A stretch of DNA of 64,000 nt from Serratia sp. Ag1 (GCF_000743355.1 NZ_JQEI01000003.1:310001-374000), one strand, 5' to 3'. Positions 1-10,161 are shown, counted from the stretch's first letter. The notes: a model not told the origin generated them from the sequence alone. Translations and numbers: made by a program.

Positions 1-193
1 GCAACATGGCATAGCCCTGCCCTTCGGTATGGCTGATATTTTTATTACCCGTATCAACCACCCGTCCGTCAGGTAATAAAAACCGCTGTTTATACAGGGT
101 CCACCCGTTATCTTCCGCCTGAGAGCCGAAAGAAAACAGTAATCCTGTCAGCAGAGCCAATATCCTGATCCAACCTCGAGTATATTTCGCCAC
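1..193 (-). CDS. bcsZ: Cellulase/endoglucanase BcsZ, family GH8 (N-terminal part; runs off left edge)
   Basis: About 64 residues are visible. A hydrophobic signal sequence (ILALLTGLLFSFGSQA) is followed by a GH8 opening: GWTLYKQRFL, then DGRVVDTG, then SHTEGQGYAML. The Glu in HTEGQGYAM is the conserved catalytic proton donor of GH8 enzymes. BcsZ is a periplasmic beta-1,4-glucanase of cellulose operons that trims or edits glucan during secretion. The chosen start is GTG at 193, preceded by an AGGGG ribosome-binding sequence that overlaps the end of bcsD; an in-frame GTG nine bases upstream is possible. It is the last visible gene of the bcs operon. The catalytic domain beyond residue 64 is outside the window, so integrity cannot be judged. 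Confidence 0.85.
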   Translation of the reverse strand, partial: MAKYTRGWIRILALLTGLLFSFGSQAEDNGWTLYKQRFLLPDGRVVDTGNKNISHTEGQGYAML

Positions 194-204
194 AATATTC
201 ACCC

Positions 205-684
205 CTATTGACCGTTTTTGTAGCTAAATACCAAGGCCTGCTGTGCCAATTGAGGGTTCCAGCGCAAAGAGACATGCGGAGCGCCACCCTGAGCCTGCAA
301 CCAAGTGGCATAGACTCCTTCCAGCACAGTAGCAAAAGACAGGTTCCACATTGGCTCGTTATCAGGGTCAGGTGTTTGTGGATAAGCATGATGTTTCAGC
401 ACTATTTCTTGTTCGCTTGCCTCAACCTGCACCCATCCCCAATCGAAATGGCTCAGCACGGCGTTGATACCATCCTCAAGTTCCCCTACCGTCTGCGCAT
501 CCGGTAAACGCGTTTTCTCCGCCAACTGGCTGCCCATCAAACGCAGAAAATCCCGGCTATCCGCGTCATCAGCAGAAGCAAGAATGCCAGAAAAAATAAC
601 TTCTATCAGGCTCGACCAGCCGGGTTTAAACTGCTGACGGCGGTAATAATCGAGCTCATAAGACGCATTATTAATATCTTGCAT
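205..684 (-). CDS. bcsD: Cellulose synthase subunit BcsD (AcsD-like)
   Basis: A 159-residue cytoplasmic protein, the normal length for AcsD/BcsD, with the characteristic opening YYRRQQFKPGWSSLIEV and a C-terminal half ending in SLRWNP and VFSYKNG. In Komagataeibacter BcsD forms octameric rings that help arrange synthase complexes so that glucan chains are exported as crystalline cellulose. Its presence defines type I bcs operons; E. coli and Salmonella lack it. It starts two bases after the bcsC stop and its own stop overlaps the bcsZ ribosome-binding site, so it is firmly inside the operon. Identification is strong from length, sequence and position. Confidence 0.9.
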   Translation of the reverse strand: MQDINNASYELDYYRRQQFKPGWSSLIEVIFSGILASADDADSRDFLRLMGSQLAEKTRLPDAQTVGELEDGINAVLSHFDWGWVQVEASEQEIVLKHHAYPQTPDPDNEPMWNLSFATVLEGVYATWLQAQGGAPHVSLRWNPQLAQQALVFSYKNGQ

Positions 685-686
685 GG

Positions 687-3600
687 TTATTTCCCATCTA
701 ACAGATATTTAAAATAGAGCAAAGCAGTGCTCTCGGAATAGCTGCCGAAAGTGTCATAACCCAACTGCCCCCCAACCAACATGCTCGGCGTAACTTTATA
801 AGTTCCTGCCGCTTTCAGGCTATAGCCAATGCCGCTTTTATCTTCGGCGGCATACCTTGCTTCCTTACCATAACCTTGGCTAACTAAACCCTCTAATTGG
901 GACTGGAGGTCAGGATCATTTGGGAAATAGTCGCTTTCCTGATTGTGATAAGACTGATAGCCGACGTTCCCACCCAACATGTACGTGAAATCATCCTGCT
1001 TTTTAGTAAATTCAATTGGCAGCGAAATACTGACATAATCCTGCGGGCTGAAATATCCCCCCTGACCATAGCTGAAGTAGCTCAAGTTTTTGTCAAAGTT
1101 CATATAATTCACGTTGACGCCGACTTTCAGCTCATCTTCATCATTTTTATACGGGCGAATGTAAGCCCCTAAAATTCCATTGACACTTTTGTTGCTGGCA
1201 ACGTTATCCCCCAGATAGCTGTAATAACCCGCCCCACCATAAGCACCCACGGTACCATCATCGAATCCCAGATTCAGGCTACCGCCGTTCTTGGTGACTG
1301 CCCCCCACTTCTTGCCGGTAATCACATCTTCAGTACCAACATAAGAGAGCAGGCTGTCAGCCATCGCTCGCCGCTCCAACGTCATATCCAGCTTCGTATT
1401 GGTGCTCACCTTCGGCGACCATTTCACACCACCAACGACCGAGCTGATCCCCGTCCCCAGCGGAGTGCTGCCGACGTCCAGTTTGTAGCTGTCGCCACTG
1501 AGTGCCAAAGCCAGTTCAACCCCGGTTTCTTGCTGTTGCCCCGGGGAGTCAGCATAAAAATCATTAGGGTTATATTTCTGCGGCTGAGTCACCTGAGAAT
1601 CAAGCAACTGCTTTTCCTCATAGGCTTGCGCCTGCGCGATCGTCGCGGCATCACATTCAGCCGATGTGGCGTCGATCGAACACAGATGATCGCGCGTCGC
1701 ATGAATTTCCTGGTAACGCAGCGCGGCCTGTTGCGCTGCGGCAATCGAGTTCTGTGAAGCAATAATCGAAGCCTGCGTCGCCGCTTCTACCGCTTTAGCC
1801 TGTTGCAGCGCCCCAGTACCAAAGCGAACGTTGGCAGAGTTGGACGGCGTGCCCGACTTCAGCATCACTGGAGTGACGCCAAATGTCACCCGTCCATTGT
1901 CGATCGGCATCCCCGACACGCTGATCGGGCTCTTTATTTCAGTAATATTACTTAGCCCATTCTCGCCGCTGCTGTTATCACGCAGCGCGATATCACCCTG
2001 TACCCAGGTCGCCGTTTTGTTTTGCACCTCATCCATCAGTTGCTCGATCTGCTGCAACGTAGGGTTCTTGGCGGGCAAGTTAGGTACGCGAGTAACATAA
2101 CTCCCCGCCAGACCGGGAGAGGCAATCTGCCAAGGCAACACTTCACCATAGGCAGAAGGAGACCCCATGGCAGTCAGGCTGGATGGCGTAACGGCCTGCC
2201 CGGCAAACGGATTATCGGCCATTTTCAGCCCACCAATCATCGCCGTCTGCCCGCCTCCGCCTCCTGTCACCATGCTCACGCCATTCAAGCGGCCTTTTGC
2301 CTCACGCAACAAAGACATGGCTCGCGTATAATCACCATCAGCCTGCGCAACACGCGCTGCGAGCAGGAGTTGATCCGGCGTTTTTATCGCTGGCAGCCCA
2401 CCCAGCAACTGCTTGGCCCTGCTGATGTCACCCTCGGCCAAAGCAATCCCGGTAGCCCCTTCACGCGCCCCCTGATTCAGGCTGTTACGGCTCAATAGAT
2501 AGTTATATACCTGCCCGGCTTCCTTGTTCATTTTGCCGGATTGATAGAGGCGCCCCATGGCTAACATAACGTCCGCATTTTGCGGATCGTTCTGCAAAGC
2601 CGCGATCAGCTTGTCGTAAGCCGCCCCATATTGCCCTTGCAAGCGCAGTTTATCGGCTTCATTGATCACACTCCCATTGCGTAACTGGCCGATCTCTCTT
2701 GCCGAACTCTTTGCCAGCAACGCCGGATTATTCAGCCATGCATCGGCTTCCTGGGTTAACCCGGCCTGATTAAGCACTGCGATCTGGGCGGAATAATCGC
2801 CAGCATTACCTTTGACACCGAGGCGCATATTCTCGCGCACCAGCGCCACTGCCGTAGAGGTATCACCAACCGCCATCAGATCTTTAGCCAACGCCCCCAG
2901 CGCTGCCGGTTCAGTTGGCGGTTTTTGGGCCATTTGGCGCAGGATCACCGCCGCACTGGCGGTATTCCCCTGCCGCAGGTAATTTTCGGCACTGACTCGT
3001 TGCTGATTGACGGAGGCCACGGCAGCCAGTTCGCGCATCTCACGAGTCTGCTTCGAAGGTGGGATACGCGCCATCAACGTAGAAACATTCAGCCAGTCAT
3101 TACGTTCCGAAGCAAACAGGGCGGCAGCATAGAGGCCATCTGTCGTCGCCCCCATCTGCATCATGGGGGAAATAAGCGTTTGAGCCTGAAGCTCCTGCCC
3201 CTGTTTATACAGGATGCGCGCCATATCCAAACGCACCCAGACATTCGATGGCTGTTTCTCCAGAGCCTGCTGCAGAATCATCTGCGCACGCGGTGCGTCG
3301 TTATTCTGTAGCGCTAACGCGGCCTCTTTACGCAATGGTTCAACGTTGACACCCGCAACTGGCCGCATCACTTTAGGCCGCAGATCGGCAGGGATCGTCT
3401 GCAGAACCAGTTCGGCCTCTTTCTCTTTGTTACGCTGTTGCAACAGCAGATAATACAGCCCCAGCTTTGCATCATTATTCTGTGGGTTCTGCGCCAGCAG
3501 CCCACGGTAGTCCTGTTCTGCCGCCGTGAAATCCCCTTTTCTGCGGGAAACGTCTGCCCGGAACAGCGTAACAGCATTACCTTTATCGCCCGTGGCATTG

Positions 3601-4724
3601 GCCATCGGCGCAGTGATCGCTAATGCCTCATCGAGTTGGCCTGCCTTAAGCGCCTGTTTAGCTTTGGTCAATGAACCGTAGAAGTTGGCATCCTGAGCTA
3701 ACGTGCCCCACTGTGCGCTTTGCGGGCCACCTTGCTTCGCCGCCTGGGTAAGATAACTCTCCGCCTGACCAAAATCGCCGCTGCGCATAGCGGTAAAGCC
3801 CATACCTGCCAAGGCATCCCTGTCGTTAGGGTTACTGGCAAGCACGCTTTCGAACTGGCTCTTCGCACCGCTCAACTGGCCCTTATTCAGCTCGGCATAA
3901 CCCGCGCTCTTGGCCGCCCCGGCTATATTCTGCTGATAGTAGGCTGCAACCGCTTTATCTTCCGGGTGCCGTTGCTGATAGGCATCGTACAGCGGTTTGT
4001 CAGAAGGCTGCGGAGCCAACCACAGCAAAGCCTGTTTCACTCCCTGATCGGCATCTTTATTGGTAGGAGCAAGCGCAGCCAGCATATTGATCCCATCCCG
4101 GCGCGTCGATTCCTGATAAGTCATCACCTTCCCCAGAACTAGCTGGGTTTGGGCATCGCTCGGCTGCAAGGCCAGGCGCTGTTTCAGGCCATCAATCGCC
4201 TCTTGCCTGCCCTCGGGGGCTCCCGCCAGAGTGAGATAATACTCATTGGCCAGATTGTCGATGGGGGTTTTGCCATTGAAAATAGCCTGATAGCTGGCAA
4301 TTGCCTGAGGGAAGTTGCCTGTCGCTGCATATTGCCGAGCCTGAGCCAGCATATTTTTAGCCACTGGCGACTGAACCAGATTATTGCCATCCAGTGCCTT
4401 CAAGCGCGGATCGTTAGGCGCTACAGTGCTGAGTTTTTTCCGCCACAGATCGGCATTTTCCTTGTCTCCGCCCTGCATGGCGTACAGAGACAACAGATAC
4501 ATCGCCTCGGTATTGTTTTCATCCATCAGCAGAACTTTCTGCAGCGCACCCTGAGCCAGCTCATCATGAGACTTATCATGCCAATACGCTGCCTGTTCAA
4601 AGAGCGCTTTCAGGGCCGGGTTGCTGTCATCGGCCATTACAGAGACCGAGAATACCGTCAGGCCAGCCAAAGAGGCTGAATAAAGTTTCTTTTTCAGCAA
4701 TAAGTTCAATTGGTTATACCCCAT
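687..4724 (-). CDS. bcsC: Cellulose export outer-membrane protein BcsC (TPR scaffold plus beta-barrel)
   Basis: A 1345-residue protein. The N-terminus has a signal peptide ending near ADDS, followed by a long series of TPR repeats to about residue 810 (motifs such as NDRDALAGMGFTAMRSGDF). A linker of about 820-1045 contains a glycine run (VTGGGGGQT) and two cysteines around 1013 and 1023. The last 300 residues are an outer-membrane beta-barrel ending in an aromatic strand (TALLYFKYLL). BcsC carries the nascent glucan across the periplasm and outer membrane. It is nearly 190 residues longer than E. coli BcsC (1157 aa); most of the excess appears to sit in the linker. It lies 36 bases after bcsB. 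Confidence 0.92.
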   Translation of the reverse strand: MGYNQLNLLLKKKLYSASLAGLTVFSVSVMADDSNPALKALFEQAAYWHDKSHDELAQGALQKVLLMDENNTEAMYLLSLYAMQGGDKENADLWRKKLSTVAPNDPRLKALDGNNLVQSPVAKNMLAQARQYAATGNFPQAIASYQAIFNGKTPIDNLANEYYLTLAGAPEGRQEAIDGLKQRLALQPSDAQTQLVLGKVMTYQESTRRDGINMLAALAPTNKDADQGVKQALLWLAPQPSDKPLYDAYQQRHPEDKAVAAYYQQNIAGAAKSAGYAELNKGQLSGAKSQFESVLASNPNDRDALAGMGFTAMRSGDFGQAESYLTQAAKQGGPQSAQWGTLAQDANFYGSLTKAKQALKAGQLDEALAITAPMANATGDKGNAVTLFRADVSRRKGDFTAAEQDYRGLLAQNPQNNDAKLGLYYLLLQQRNKEKEAELVLQTIPADLRPKVMRPVAGVNVEPLRKEAALALQNNDAPRAQMILQQALEKQPSNVWVRLDMARILYKQGQELQAQTLISPMMQMGATTDGLYAAALFASERNDWLNVSTLMARIPPSKQTREMRELAAVASVNQQRVSAENYLRQGNTASAAVILRQMAQKPPTEPAALGALAKDLMAVGDTSTAVALVRENMRLGVKGNAGDYSAQIAVLNQAGLTQEADAWLNNPALLAKSSAREIGQLRNGSVINEADKLRLQGQYGAAYDKLIAALQNDPQNADVMLAMGRLYQSGKMNKEAGQVYNYLLSRNSLNQGAREGATGIALAEGDISRAKQLLGGLPAIKTPDQLLLAARVAQADGDYTRAMSLLREAKGRLNGVSMVTGGGGGQTAMIGGLKMADNPFAGQAVTPSSLTAMGSPSAYGEVLPWQIASPGLAGSYVTRVPNLPAKNPTLQQIEQLMDEVQNKTATWVQGDIALRDNSSGENGLSNITEIKSPISVSGMPIDNGRVTFGVTPVMLKSGTPSNSANVRFGTGALQQAKAVEAATQASIIASQNSIAAAQQAALRYQEIHATRDHLCSIDATSAECDAATIAQAQAYEEKQLLDSQVTQPQKYNPNDFYADSPGQQQETGVELALALSGDSYKLDVGSTPLGTGISSVVGGVKWSPKVSTNTKLDMTLERRAMADSLLSYVGTEDVITGKKWGAVTKNGGSLNLGFDDGTVGAYGGAGYYSYLGDNVASNKSVNGILGAYIRPYKNDEDELKVGVNVNYMNFDKNLSYFSYGQGGYFSPQDYVSISLPIEFTKKQDDFTYMLGGNVGYQSYHNQESDYFPNDPDLQSQLEGLVSQGYGKEARYAAEDKSGIGYSLKAAGTYKVTPSMLVGGQLGYDTFGSYSESTALLYFKYLLDGK

Positions 4725-4760
4725 GGGCAGCTCCTGTATGGCTCCGGGCCGAGACAGATT

Positions 4761-7214
4761 TTAATCTTCATCTTCCGCATCTCTCCCTAAACGTTTGGCT
4801 GCGTGCTTTCTCAACAGAATGTAAAGACTCAGCCCCAACACCACAGAAACCACCAAACCAGCCAGAGACAAAAGCACTACGTGTTTACTGGCGTACCAGA
4901 TAAAAATCAGATACCAAGGCAGCTCCCCGCTTGGGAACTGGGCACCGACCTGGAAACTGTTCACACCATTCTGATCGGTAATCACCGCCAGATCGCCACG
5001 GATCCCGGCGTTAATCTTCAATGATTTCAGATCGGTATAAATCTTGTTCATCCCACCATCATCGGTAGCACTGGCGACCACCACTACCCGTTGCGGATCC
5101 CAGGCAGAACGGAAGCTTAAAAAGCCGCGCCAATCAGCCAGTGAAGACAGGTAGCGATCGGCATCAAGCCCTTGTGTTTGCCAGTTCCCCTCCAGATAAG
5201 CCAGCATCCGTTCCCGCATCGACTGTGGCTTCACGGTCAGTGACCCGTTGGGGTCTAAAGCAAACGGTACATCCTGCAACAATCGCTGATAAAACTCGGT
5301 CTGAGCCAATGAAGCGACCACCAGCACATCTTGTGCCTGGAATTCGGGGTCTTCCATTTCATTGCCCTTCAACCCGAACCTGATATCCGCATTGCTGATG
5401 GCACTCCCGGTTGCCGTGCCAGCCCTAGCCGCCAGATTAAGCAGGGCCCGAACCTCATTTATAGTAGGTTTTTCAGCTAATAACAGGACGGTCTGAGAAA
5501 AATCAGCCAATCTGCTGAATGGGAAGGCAGCCCCAACATAATAAGAGAGATTGGGCAGCTCAGTGAAGTGATGGGTTTCGCTCAGATCGATGTAAGAATC
5601 GGGCCCGATGCGGCTCTTGATGATGTCGCTACCCGCCGGATTACAGGCAGCGTTATTTTTAGGCACGATAGAAAAATAGAGCTCCAGCATGTTATCGCCG
5701 TAAATCAGATAAGGCGGCAAAGGCAGGCTGTAGCTTTCCTGGCGGGTATCACCACCAAATTGACGCCACAACAGTTGCAGCAACCCGGTTTTATTGACCG
5801 GCAGGTTGCGTAAAAAAGTCCCGTTCAGCGTGGCACTCAATTGCGATTTGCTTTCATCAATCCAGTTGTCAGTAGGGAAACGGTAATCGACCTGCAACGG
5901 TACGTTTCTGCCATCCCACATAAACAGATCCGGTGCAGCGCGGAAGGGAATGCGCACCGCATCATGATAGACACCGGTCACCGTCAGTTCATCGACATCG
6001 GCCACCAGTTCACTGAATTTAACCGGGCGGGTGGTGTTGATCCAACGCGGCGCATCATAAGGAAGACGTAAAGGAATAGTCACCGGCTCCACCGACAAAA
6101 GCGGCGTTTTCTCCGGCAATGGTTCGCTGACCAGGCGATATGCCGCCTGACGCATCTCCACACTATTATTGCCCATCACCAGTAACAGCTTGTAAACCGG
6201 GTTCAACGGATTGTCGATCACCTGCAGCGTTGGGCCCTCGACCTGCGGTAACGTCAACTGGTCAATCTGCTCCCCTGAATGGGCGAAAATAATCCCATTC
6301 TGCTCCGGCAGCGCATCCTGTAATACCCGGAAATCAAGATTGTTATGGCGCGCCAATGTCCCCAAATAAGAACTGACCATCGCCGCAGCACCAACATCCT
6401 CTGGTCTCTTGGCCTGACTGAACACGACGTTCACCACAGAAGATTGCATCGATTGCGGATCGAAAAACGGGCGAGGGAAACGACCAAGATTCTGGCCGAT
6501 ATTCAACACCTGGCCTTCCATCTGCAAGCGGCTGGAAGGCAATATTTTGACCCAGTATTTGTTGGCAACCCCTTTTTCGCACTGCATCGCCGTATCATTG
6601 CTGTTTTTAATACTGAAGCTCAGATTGTTACTTGCCACCACCATAGCTGCTGGGATAGGGATCTTATAGGTCACCTTGGCCTTATGAAGTTTATTCAGCA
6701 AATGCTGGCTCAGTGGCTGCCCATTCAGCATCAGATGCAGTTCGGTATCGCCCTCCATCAAGGCGGGGGATACTTCAACATCCAGCAGCAGGTTTGCAGA
6801 GGTAATCACCGAATCACTCGGCAATGTAAAGGTAATCCCGGATTGACGCTGCCAGTTGCTCAGCGTCAGCCCGGCGGGTTGCCCCATGTCGGTAACGCTA
6901 AGTGTCGACTCAACCAATTGATTTAATACAGCCTGAGGGACTGCGGGCTGTTGTGTCGAACTATCAGTCTGAGCATTCCCCGTAGGCTGCGCCGGGGCAT
7001 CAGTTGGCCGAGGTAGCGATGGCAAACTTGGCAGGTTCGGTAACCCTGACAGGTTCGGCAAGCTTGGTGTGTTTTGAACTTCGCTTCCTGGTGAAACGGG
7101 AACGGCAGGCGCCCCTGATTCGGCTGCGTTCAAAAAAGCGGGCAAGCAGAACCCTAAAAACAGGCTGCTTGCCAGAACTATGACCGTTGGTAGCGTTTTT
7201 CCCACTACTCTCAT
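4761..7214 (-). CDS. bcsB: Cellulose synthase regulatory subunit BcsB
   Basis: An 817-residue periplasmic, membrane-anchored partner of BcsA. It has an N-terminal signal/anchor, a Pro/Leu/Ser-rich segment with short repeats of the type LPNLPSLPSLP (about residues 45-70), the alternating carbohydrate-binding and flavodoxin-like modules of the family, and a C-terminal transmembrane helix (WYASKHVVLLSLAGLVVSVV) followed by a basic and acidic tail. BcsB guides the polymer through the periplasm and is needed for BcsA activity. Its start overlaps the bcsA stop by four bases, implying translational coupling. The proline-rich segment is longer than in E. coli BcsB and could be a spacer or contact site; that is inference. 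Confidence 0.92.
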   Translation of the reverse strand: MRVVGKTLPTVIVLASSLFLGFCLPAFLNAAESGAPAVPVSPGSEVQNTPSLPNLSGLPNLPSLPSLPRPTDAPAQPTGNAQTDSSTQQPAVPQAVLNQLVESTLSVTDMGQPAGLTLSNWQRQSGITFTLPSDSVITSANLLLDVEVSPALMEGDTELHLMLNGQPLSQHLLNKLHKAKVTYKIPIPAAMVVASNNLSFSIKNSNDTAMQCEKGVANKYWVKILPSSRLQMEGQVLNIGQNLGRFPRPFFDPQSMQSSVVNVVFSQAKRPEDVGAAAMVSSYLGTLARHNNLDFRVLQDALPEQNGIIFAHSGEQIDQLTLPQVEGPTLQVIDNPLNPVYKLLLVMGNNSVEMRQAAYRLVSEPLPEKTPLLSVEPVTIPLRLPYDAPRWINTTRPVKFSELVADVDELTVTGVYHDAVRIPFRAAPDLFMWDGRNVPLQVDYRFPTDNWIDESKSQLSATLNGTFLRNLPVNKTGLLQLLWRQFGGDTRQESYSLPLPPYLIYGDNMLELYFSIVPKNNAACNPAGSDIIKSRIGPDSYIDLSETHHFTELPNLSYYVGAAFPFSRLADFSQTVLLLAEKPTINEVRALLNLAARAGTATGSAISNADIRFGLKGNEMEDPEFQAQDVLVVASLAQTEFYQRLLQDVPFALDPNGSLTVKPQSMRERMLAYLEGNWQTQGLDADRYLSSLADWRGFLSFRSAWDPQRVVVVASATDDGGMNKIYTDLKSLKINAGIRGDLAVITDQNGVNSFQVGAQFPSGELPWYLIFIWYASKHVVLLSLAGLVVSVVLGLSLYILLRKHAAKRLGRDAEDED

Positions 7215-9337
7215 ATTGCTTGTTCCTTTTCCTGACCCGGTTTTACATCAGGATGCTTATTATTGCGCTGCTTTTTCTTGGCCCGCCGATCTTGCCAGGA
7301 GAAATAAAACAGCTCAAAAATGCAACGAAGAATCCCAAGGAATGAACGCAGTGGCCGATCGGGCGCATGAGGTTTATCGCGGATCCAGGCATCAGCCCTG
7401 GCAAGAACCACTCTCACCAGCTCTCGCCGTTTTTCAATTGGCAATTCCTGGAACATCAACCGGGTAACCGATTTATCAACATCAATCACTTCCACCGGGA
7501 AAGAAACGACGCCTGACTTTAAGGCCAATTCAACTTCTTCAATAGGGTCGTCCAAGAAGCGCTCATCCGGGGTTTTCAATCTTACCCCGCCCATTGAAAG
7601 ATCCAGCGTTTCCGTGCGCATGGCTGCGCCACTGGCAAAATAGAGCACGGCAGGAATGGTGGCCTCAACCCGGATAGTTTTCCTGACCTGGCGGGTTTCG
7701 CGAGCGACCGCAATAGAAGCCAGCAGTATGATCATACTGAAACTGGCCCAGGCAATATTCAACGCAATAACCTGCGGGTTGGCACCATAATGGTCCGGCA
7801 TAAACAGGCGAATCACGCCCCATGCCGTTCCCAGCAACAACAATCCCACCGCAATAATGTGTGGCCTGACAATGTGGAAGTCAAAATAGTTATCGTCCAG
7901 CAACGCCCCTTTATCCGTCACGTTAAATTTACCGTGCTTTGGTGAGATCATCGCCAACAGGGTAGGAATAACCAGATGGAAACACATGACGGTCTCATAG
8001 ATTTCCCCCCAGAATGAATAACGGTATCGCCCCGTCGCCCTCGAGTTGATATAAATCGACATAACCAGATGAGGAAGCACGTAGGCGAAAATCAACCCAG
8101 CCGATGAGGCGATAATATTCAGGTTGAATAACAAATAAATCAGCGGTGCGGTACAGAAGATGACCCTGGGCAAACCGTATTGAAAATGCAGCATGGCGTT
8201 CAGATAACACAAACGCTGCTGCCAGGTCAGGCCGCGCCCAAATAACGGATTATCCACCCGGAAGATCTGCGTCATTCCGCGTGCCCAGCGAGTTCGCTGA
8301 ATCACGTGCAACCCCAGACGCTCGGTTGCCAAGCCTGCCGCCAAAGGAAGTGCCAGGAATGCCGATCCCCATCCTAAACGCTGCATTTTCAACGCGGTGT
8401 GGGCATCTTCAGTCACGGTTTCAACCGCAAACCCTCCCACCTCTTCCAACGCCGTGCGGCGGATTACCGCACAGGAGCCACAGAAAAACGTTGCATTCCA
8501 GTTGTCGTTACCCTGCTGTACCGGCCCGTAAAACAGCGCCCCTTCGTTAGGGACCTTGCTCGCTTCGGATAAATTACGTTCGAAAGGATCTGGCGAATAG
8601 AAATAGTGCGGGGTTTGGATCAAGGCTAAGCGATCATCAACTAAAAAACTGCCTACTGTAGCCTGCAAAAAAGCCCGGGTAGCAACGTGGTCACAGTCAA
8701 ACACGGTGATCAGTTCCCCTTGAGTCACGGTCAGTGCGTTATTCAGGTTGCCCGCTTTGGCATGCTTGTTGTCGTTTCTGGTGATATATCCTACGCCAGC
8801 ATCCGCGCAGAATACGGCAAATTCATTACGTTTGCCGTCGTCAAGCACATAGATCTTCATCTTGTCTTTGGGATAATCGATGCACTGTGCCGCCAGCACC
8901 GTATCGCGCACCACATCCATGCTTTCGTTATAGGTGGGAATATACACGTCAACCGTTGGCCAGAGTGAAACATCATCAGGCAAGGGTTCAATGGTTCTTT
9001 TTAATGACCAGGTGGTTTGTATATACCCAAACAGCAAAATGACCAAAGCGTAAAGCTCGGTCATAAAGAGAGCGATCCCCAGTACGGCTTCCAGAGTCGT
9101 ATTAAAATGCAGGGTTTCTGTCGCACGCCAGTATATGTAACGCAATGACATCATCGTTGACATGACGATCATGATCAGCGTGACTTTCTTGCTTTTGCTC
9201 ACCCCTAAAATAAATACGATAGCAATACAAATGAAGCCAAAGATGTATTGATTATCACTGCTCATCGGCGCAATGATGATAAGAACAATCAAAGGTAAGG
9301 CCAACAGCAGTAAGAAAGAGAAAAATAATTTATTCAT
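7211..9337 (-). CDS. bcsA: Cellulose synthase catalytic subunit BcsA (UDP-glucose, c-di-GMP-activated)
   Basis: A 708-residue polytopic membrane glycosyltransferase. Family-2 catalytic motifs are intact: DDGKR near 166-170, DCD at 214-216, TED at 309-311 and QRTRW at 347-351. FFCGS lies at 284-288 and a gating-loop FNVT motif near 471-474. A C-terminal PilZ domain has the RxxxR motif at 552-556 and DLSMGG at 579-584, the c-di-GMP-binding signature. It is shorter than E. coli BcsA (872 aa), lacking that protein's extra N-terminal region, as is usual in type I operons. It makes beta-1,4-glucan from UDP-glucose and passes it to BcsB/BcsC. All key residues are present, so the enzyme should be functional. 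Confidence 0.95.
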   Translation of the reverse strand: MNKLFFSFLLLLALPLIVLIIIAPMSSDNQYIFGFICIAIVFILGVSKSKKVTLIMIVMSTMMSLRYIYWRATETLHFNTTLEAVLGIALFMTELYALVILLFGYIQTTWSLKRTIEPLPDDVSLWPTVDVYIPTYNESMDVVRDTVLAAQCIDYPKDKMKIYVLDDGKRNEFAVFCADAGVGYITRNDNKHAKAGNLNNALTVTQGELITVFDCDHVATRAFLQATVGSFLVDDRLALIQTPHYFYSPDPFERNLSEASKVPNEGALFYGPVQQGNDNWNATFFCGSCAVIRRTALEEVGGFAVETVTEDAHTALKMQRLGWGSAFLALPLAAGLATERLGLHVIQRTRWARGMTQIFRVDNPLFGRGLTWQQRLCYLNAMLHFQYGLPRVIFCTAPLIYLLFNLNIIASSAGLIFAYVLPHLVMSIYINSRATGRYRYSFWGEIYETVMCFHLVIPTLLAMISPKHGKFNVTDKGALLDDNYFDFHIVRPHIIAVGLLLLGTAWGVIRLFMPDHYGANPQVIALNIAWASFSMIILLASIAVARETRQVRKTIRVEATIPAVLYFASGAAMRTETLDLSMGGVRLKTPDERFLDDPIEEVELALKSGVVSFPVEVIDVDKSVTRLMFQELPIEKRRELVRVVLARADAWIRDKPHAPDRPLRSFLGILRCIFELFYFSWQDRRAKKKQRNNKHPDVKPGQEKEQAI

Positions 9338-9357
9338 AGCTGACCAAACTGTCCTTA

Positions 9358-10161
9358 TTAAGAACTATAAATAGACGCAGTATGATGATATGAACCATCT
9401 CCCACATTCAGCCCTAAAATAATTGCTACTTTTTTACTGATATGATCAACATCGAATGCCGCAGCCGAAACGGGACTGATATCCATGATTGCCCGCTGTG
9501 ATGCATTTGCCTCAGCCACACATTCATCACGATGAATCGTGCCCAACAATTTATTCTGTAAACGCTGTTCAAAGAAATGCGTGATATCTCTGCTCAAGGT
9601 GCGTCTCATGTCACTCTGATTCACCACGTAATAATCTTCAGCACTATGATTATGCGGTTTATTCAAGAACTTATGCTGCTCGATCAGGGGCAACAGGCTG
9701 AGAGAAGCCGCATCAGCCATTAGAACAACGATGCGCATGTCTGCCGCTGCTTCAATGGCTTTCAGAGCGGCATTACGGCCCGGGGGCATATCCGCAATCA
9801 CCACCAGATCAGGCACCTTAAGCACGGCACTCAGGCCACGCTGGATGAACATCGGCTCGTTCATCAGGTTATCCTCAAATATGAGCCTCTCTTCCTCTGT
9901 CACTTCACCATAAGGTAAAACAAACAGGTTCGGCCCGGCCTTCAGGATAAACTGGCTCCAATCAGATAAGGTGTCAGATTGAGCCACAAAGCCGCGATTA
10001 TCGGCAATGGGTACACCAAAATGGAGACGTAGCGCGTTCTGTGAATCAAAATCCACCACGAGAACCTTACTGCCGCTGCGGGCCAAAGCATAAGCCAAGT
10101 TAGCAGCAACTGTAGTTTTCCCTACCCCTCCCTTGGGAGAACAAACACAGACTAACGGCAT
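9358..10161 (-). CDS. bcsQ: Cellulose biosynthesis ParA/MinD-like ATPase BcsQ
   Basis: A 267-residue P-loop ATPase of the MinD/ParA class with a deviant Walker A (SPKGGVGKTT, residues 8-17), an A' segment (VVDFDSQ near 36-41) and a DMPPG switch motif. BcsQ localises or licenses the cellulose synthase at the pole or membrane. In E. coli K-12 the gene is disrupted by a stop codon, whereas here the frame is complete. Its start overlaps the upstream proline-rich gene by ten bases, and it lies 20 bases upstream of bcsA. Confidence 0.92.
   Translation of the reverse strand: MPLVCVCSPKGGVGKTTVAANLAYALARSGSKVLVVDFDSQNALRLHFGVPIADNRGFVAQSDTLSDWSQFILKAGPNLFVLPYGEVTEEERLIFEDNLMNEPMFIQRGLSAVLKVPDLVVIADMPPGRNAALKAIEAAADMRIVVLMADAASLSLLPLIEQHKFLNKPHNHSAEDYYVVNQSDMRRTLSRDITHFFEQRLQNKLLGTIHRDECVAEANASQRAIMDISPVSAAAFDVDHISKKVAIILGLNVGDGSYHHTASIYSS

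Noticed and set aside
4149-4679. Long plus-strand frame inside bcsC (176 codons)
   Set aside because: It lies wholly within the bcsC coding sequence on the other strand and shows no family similarity; bcsC has full TPR and barrel domains there.
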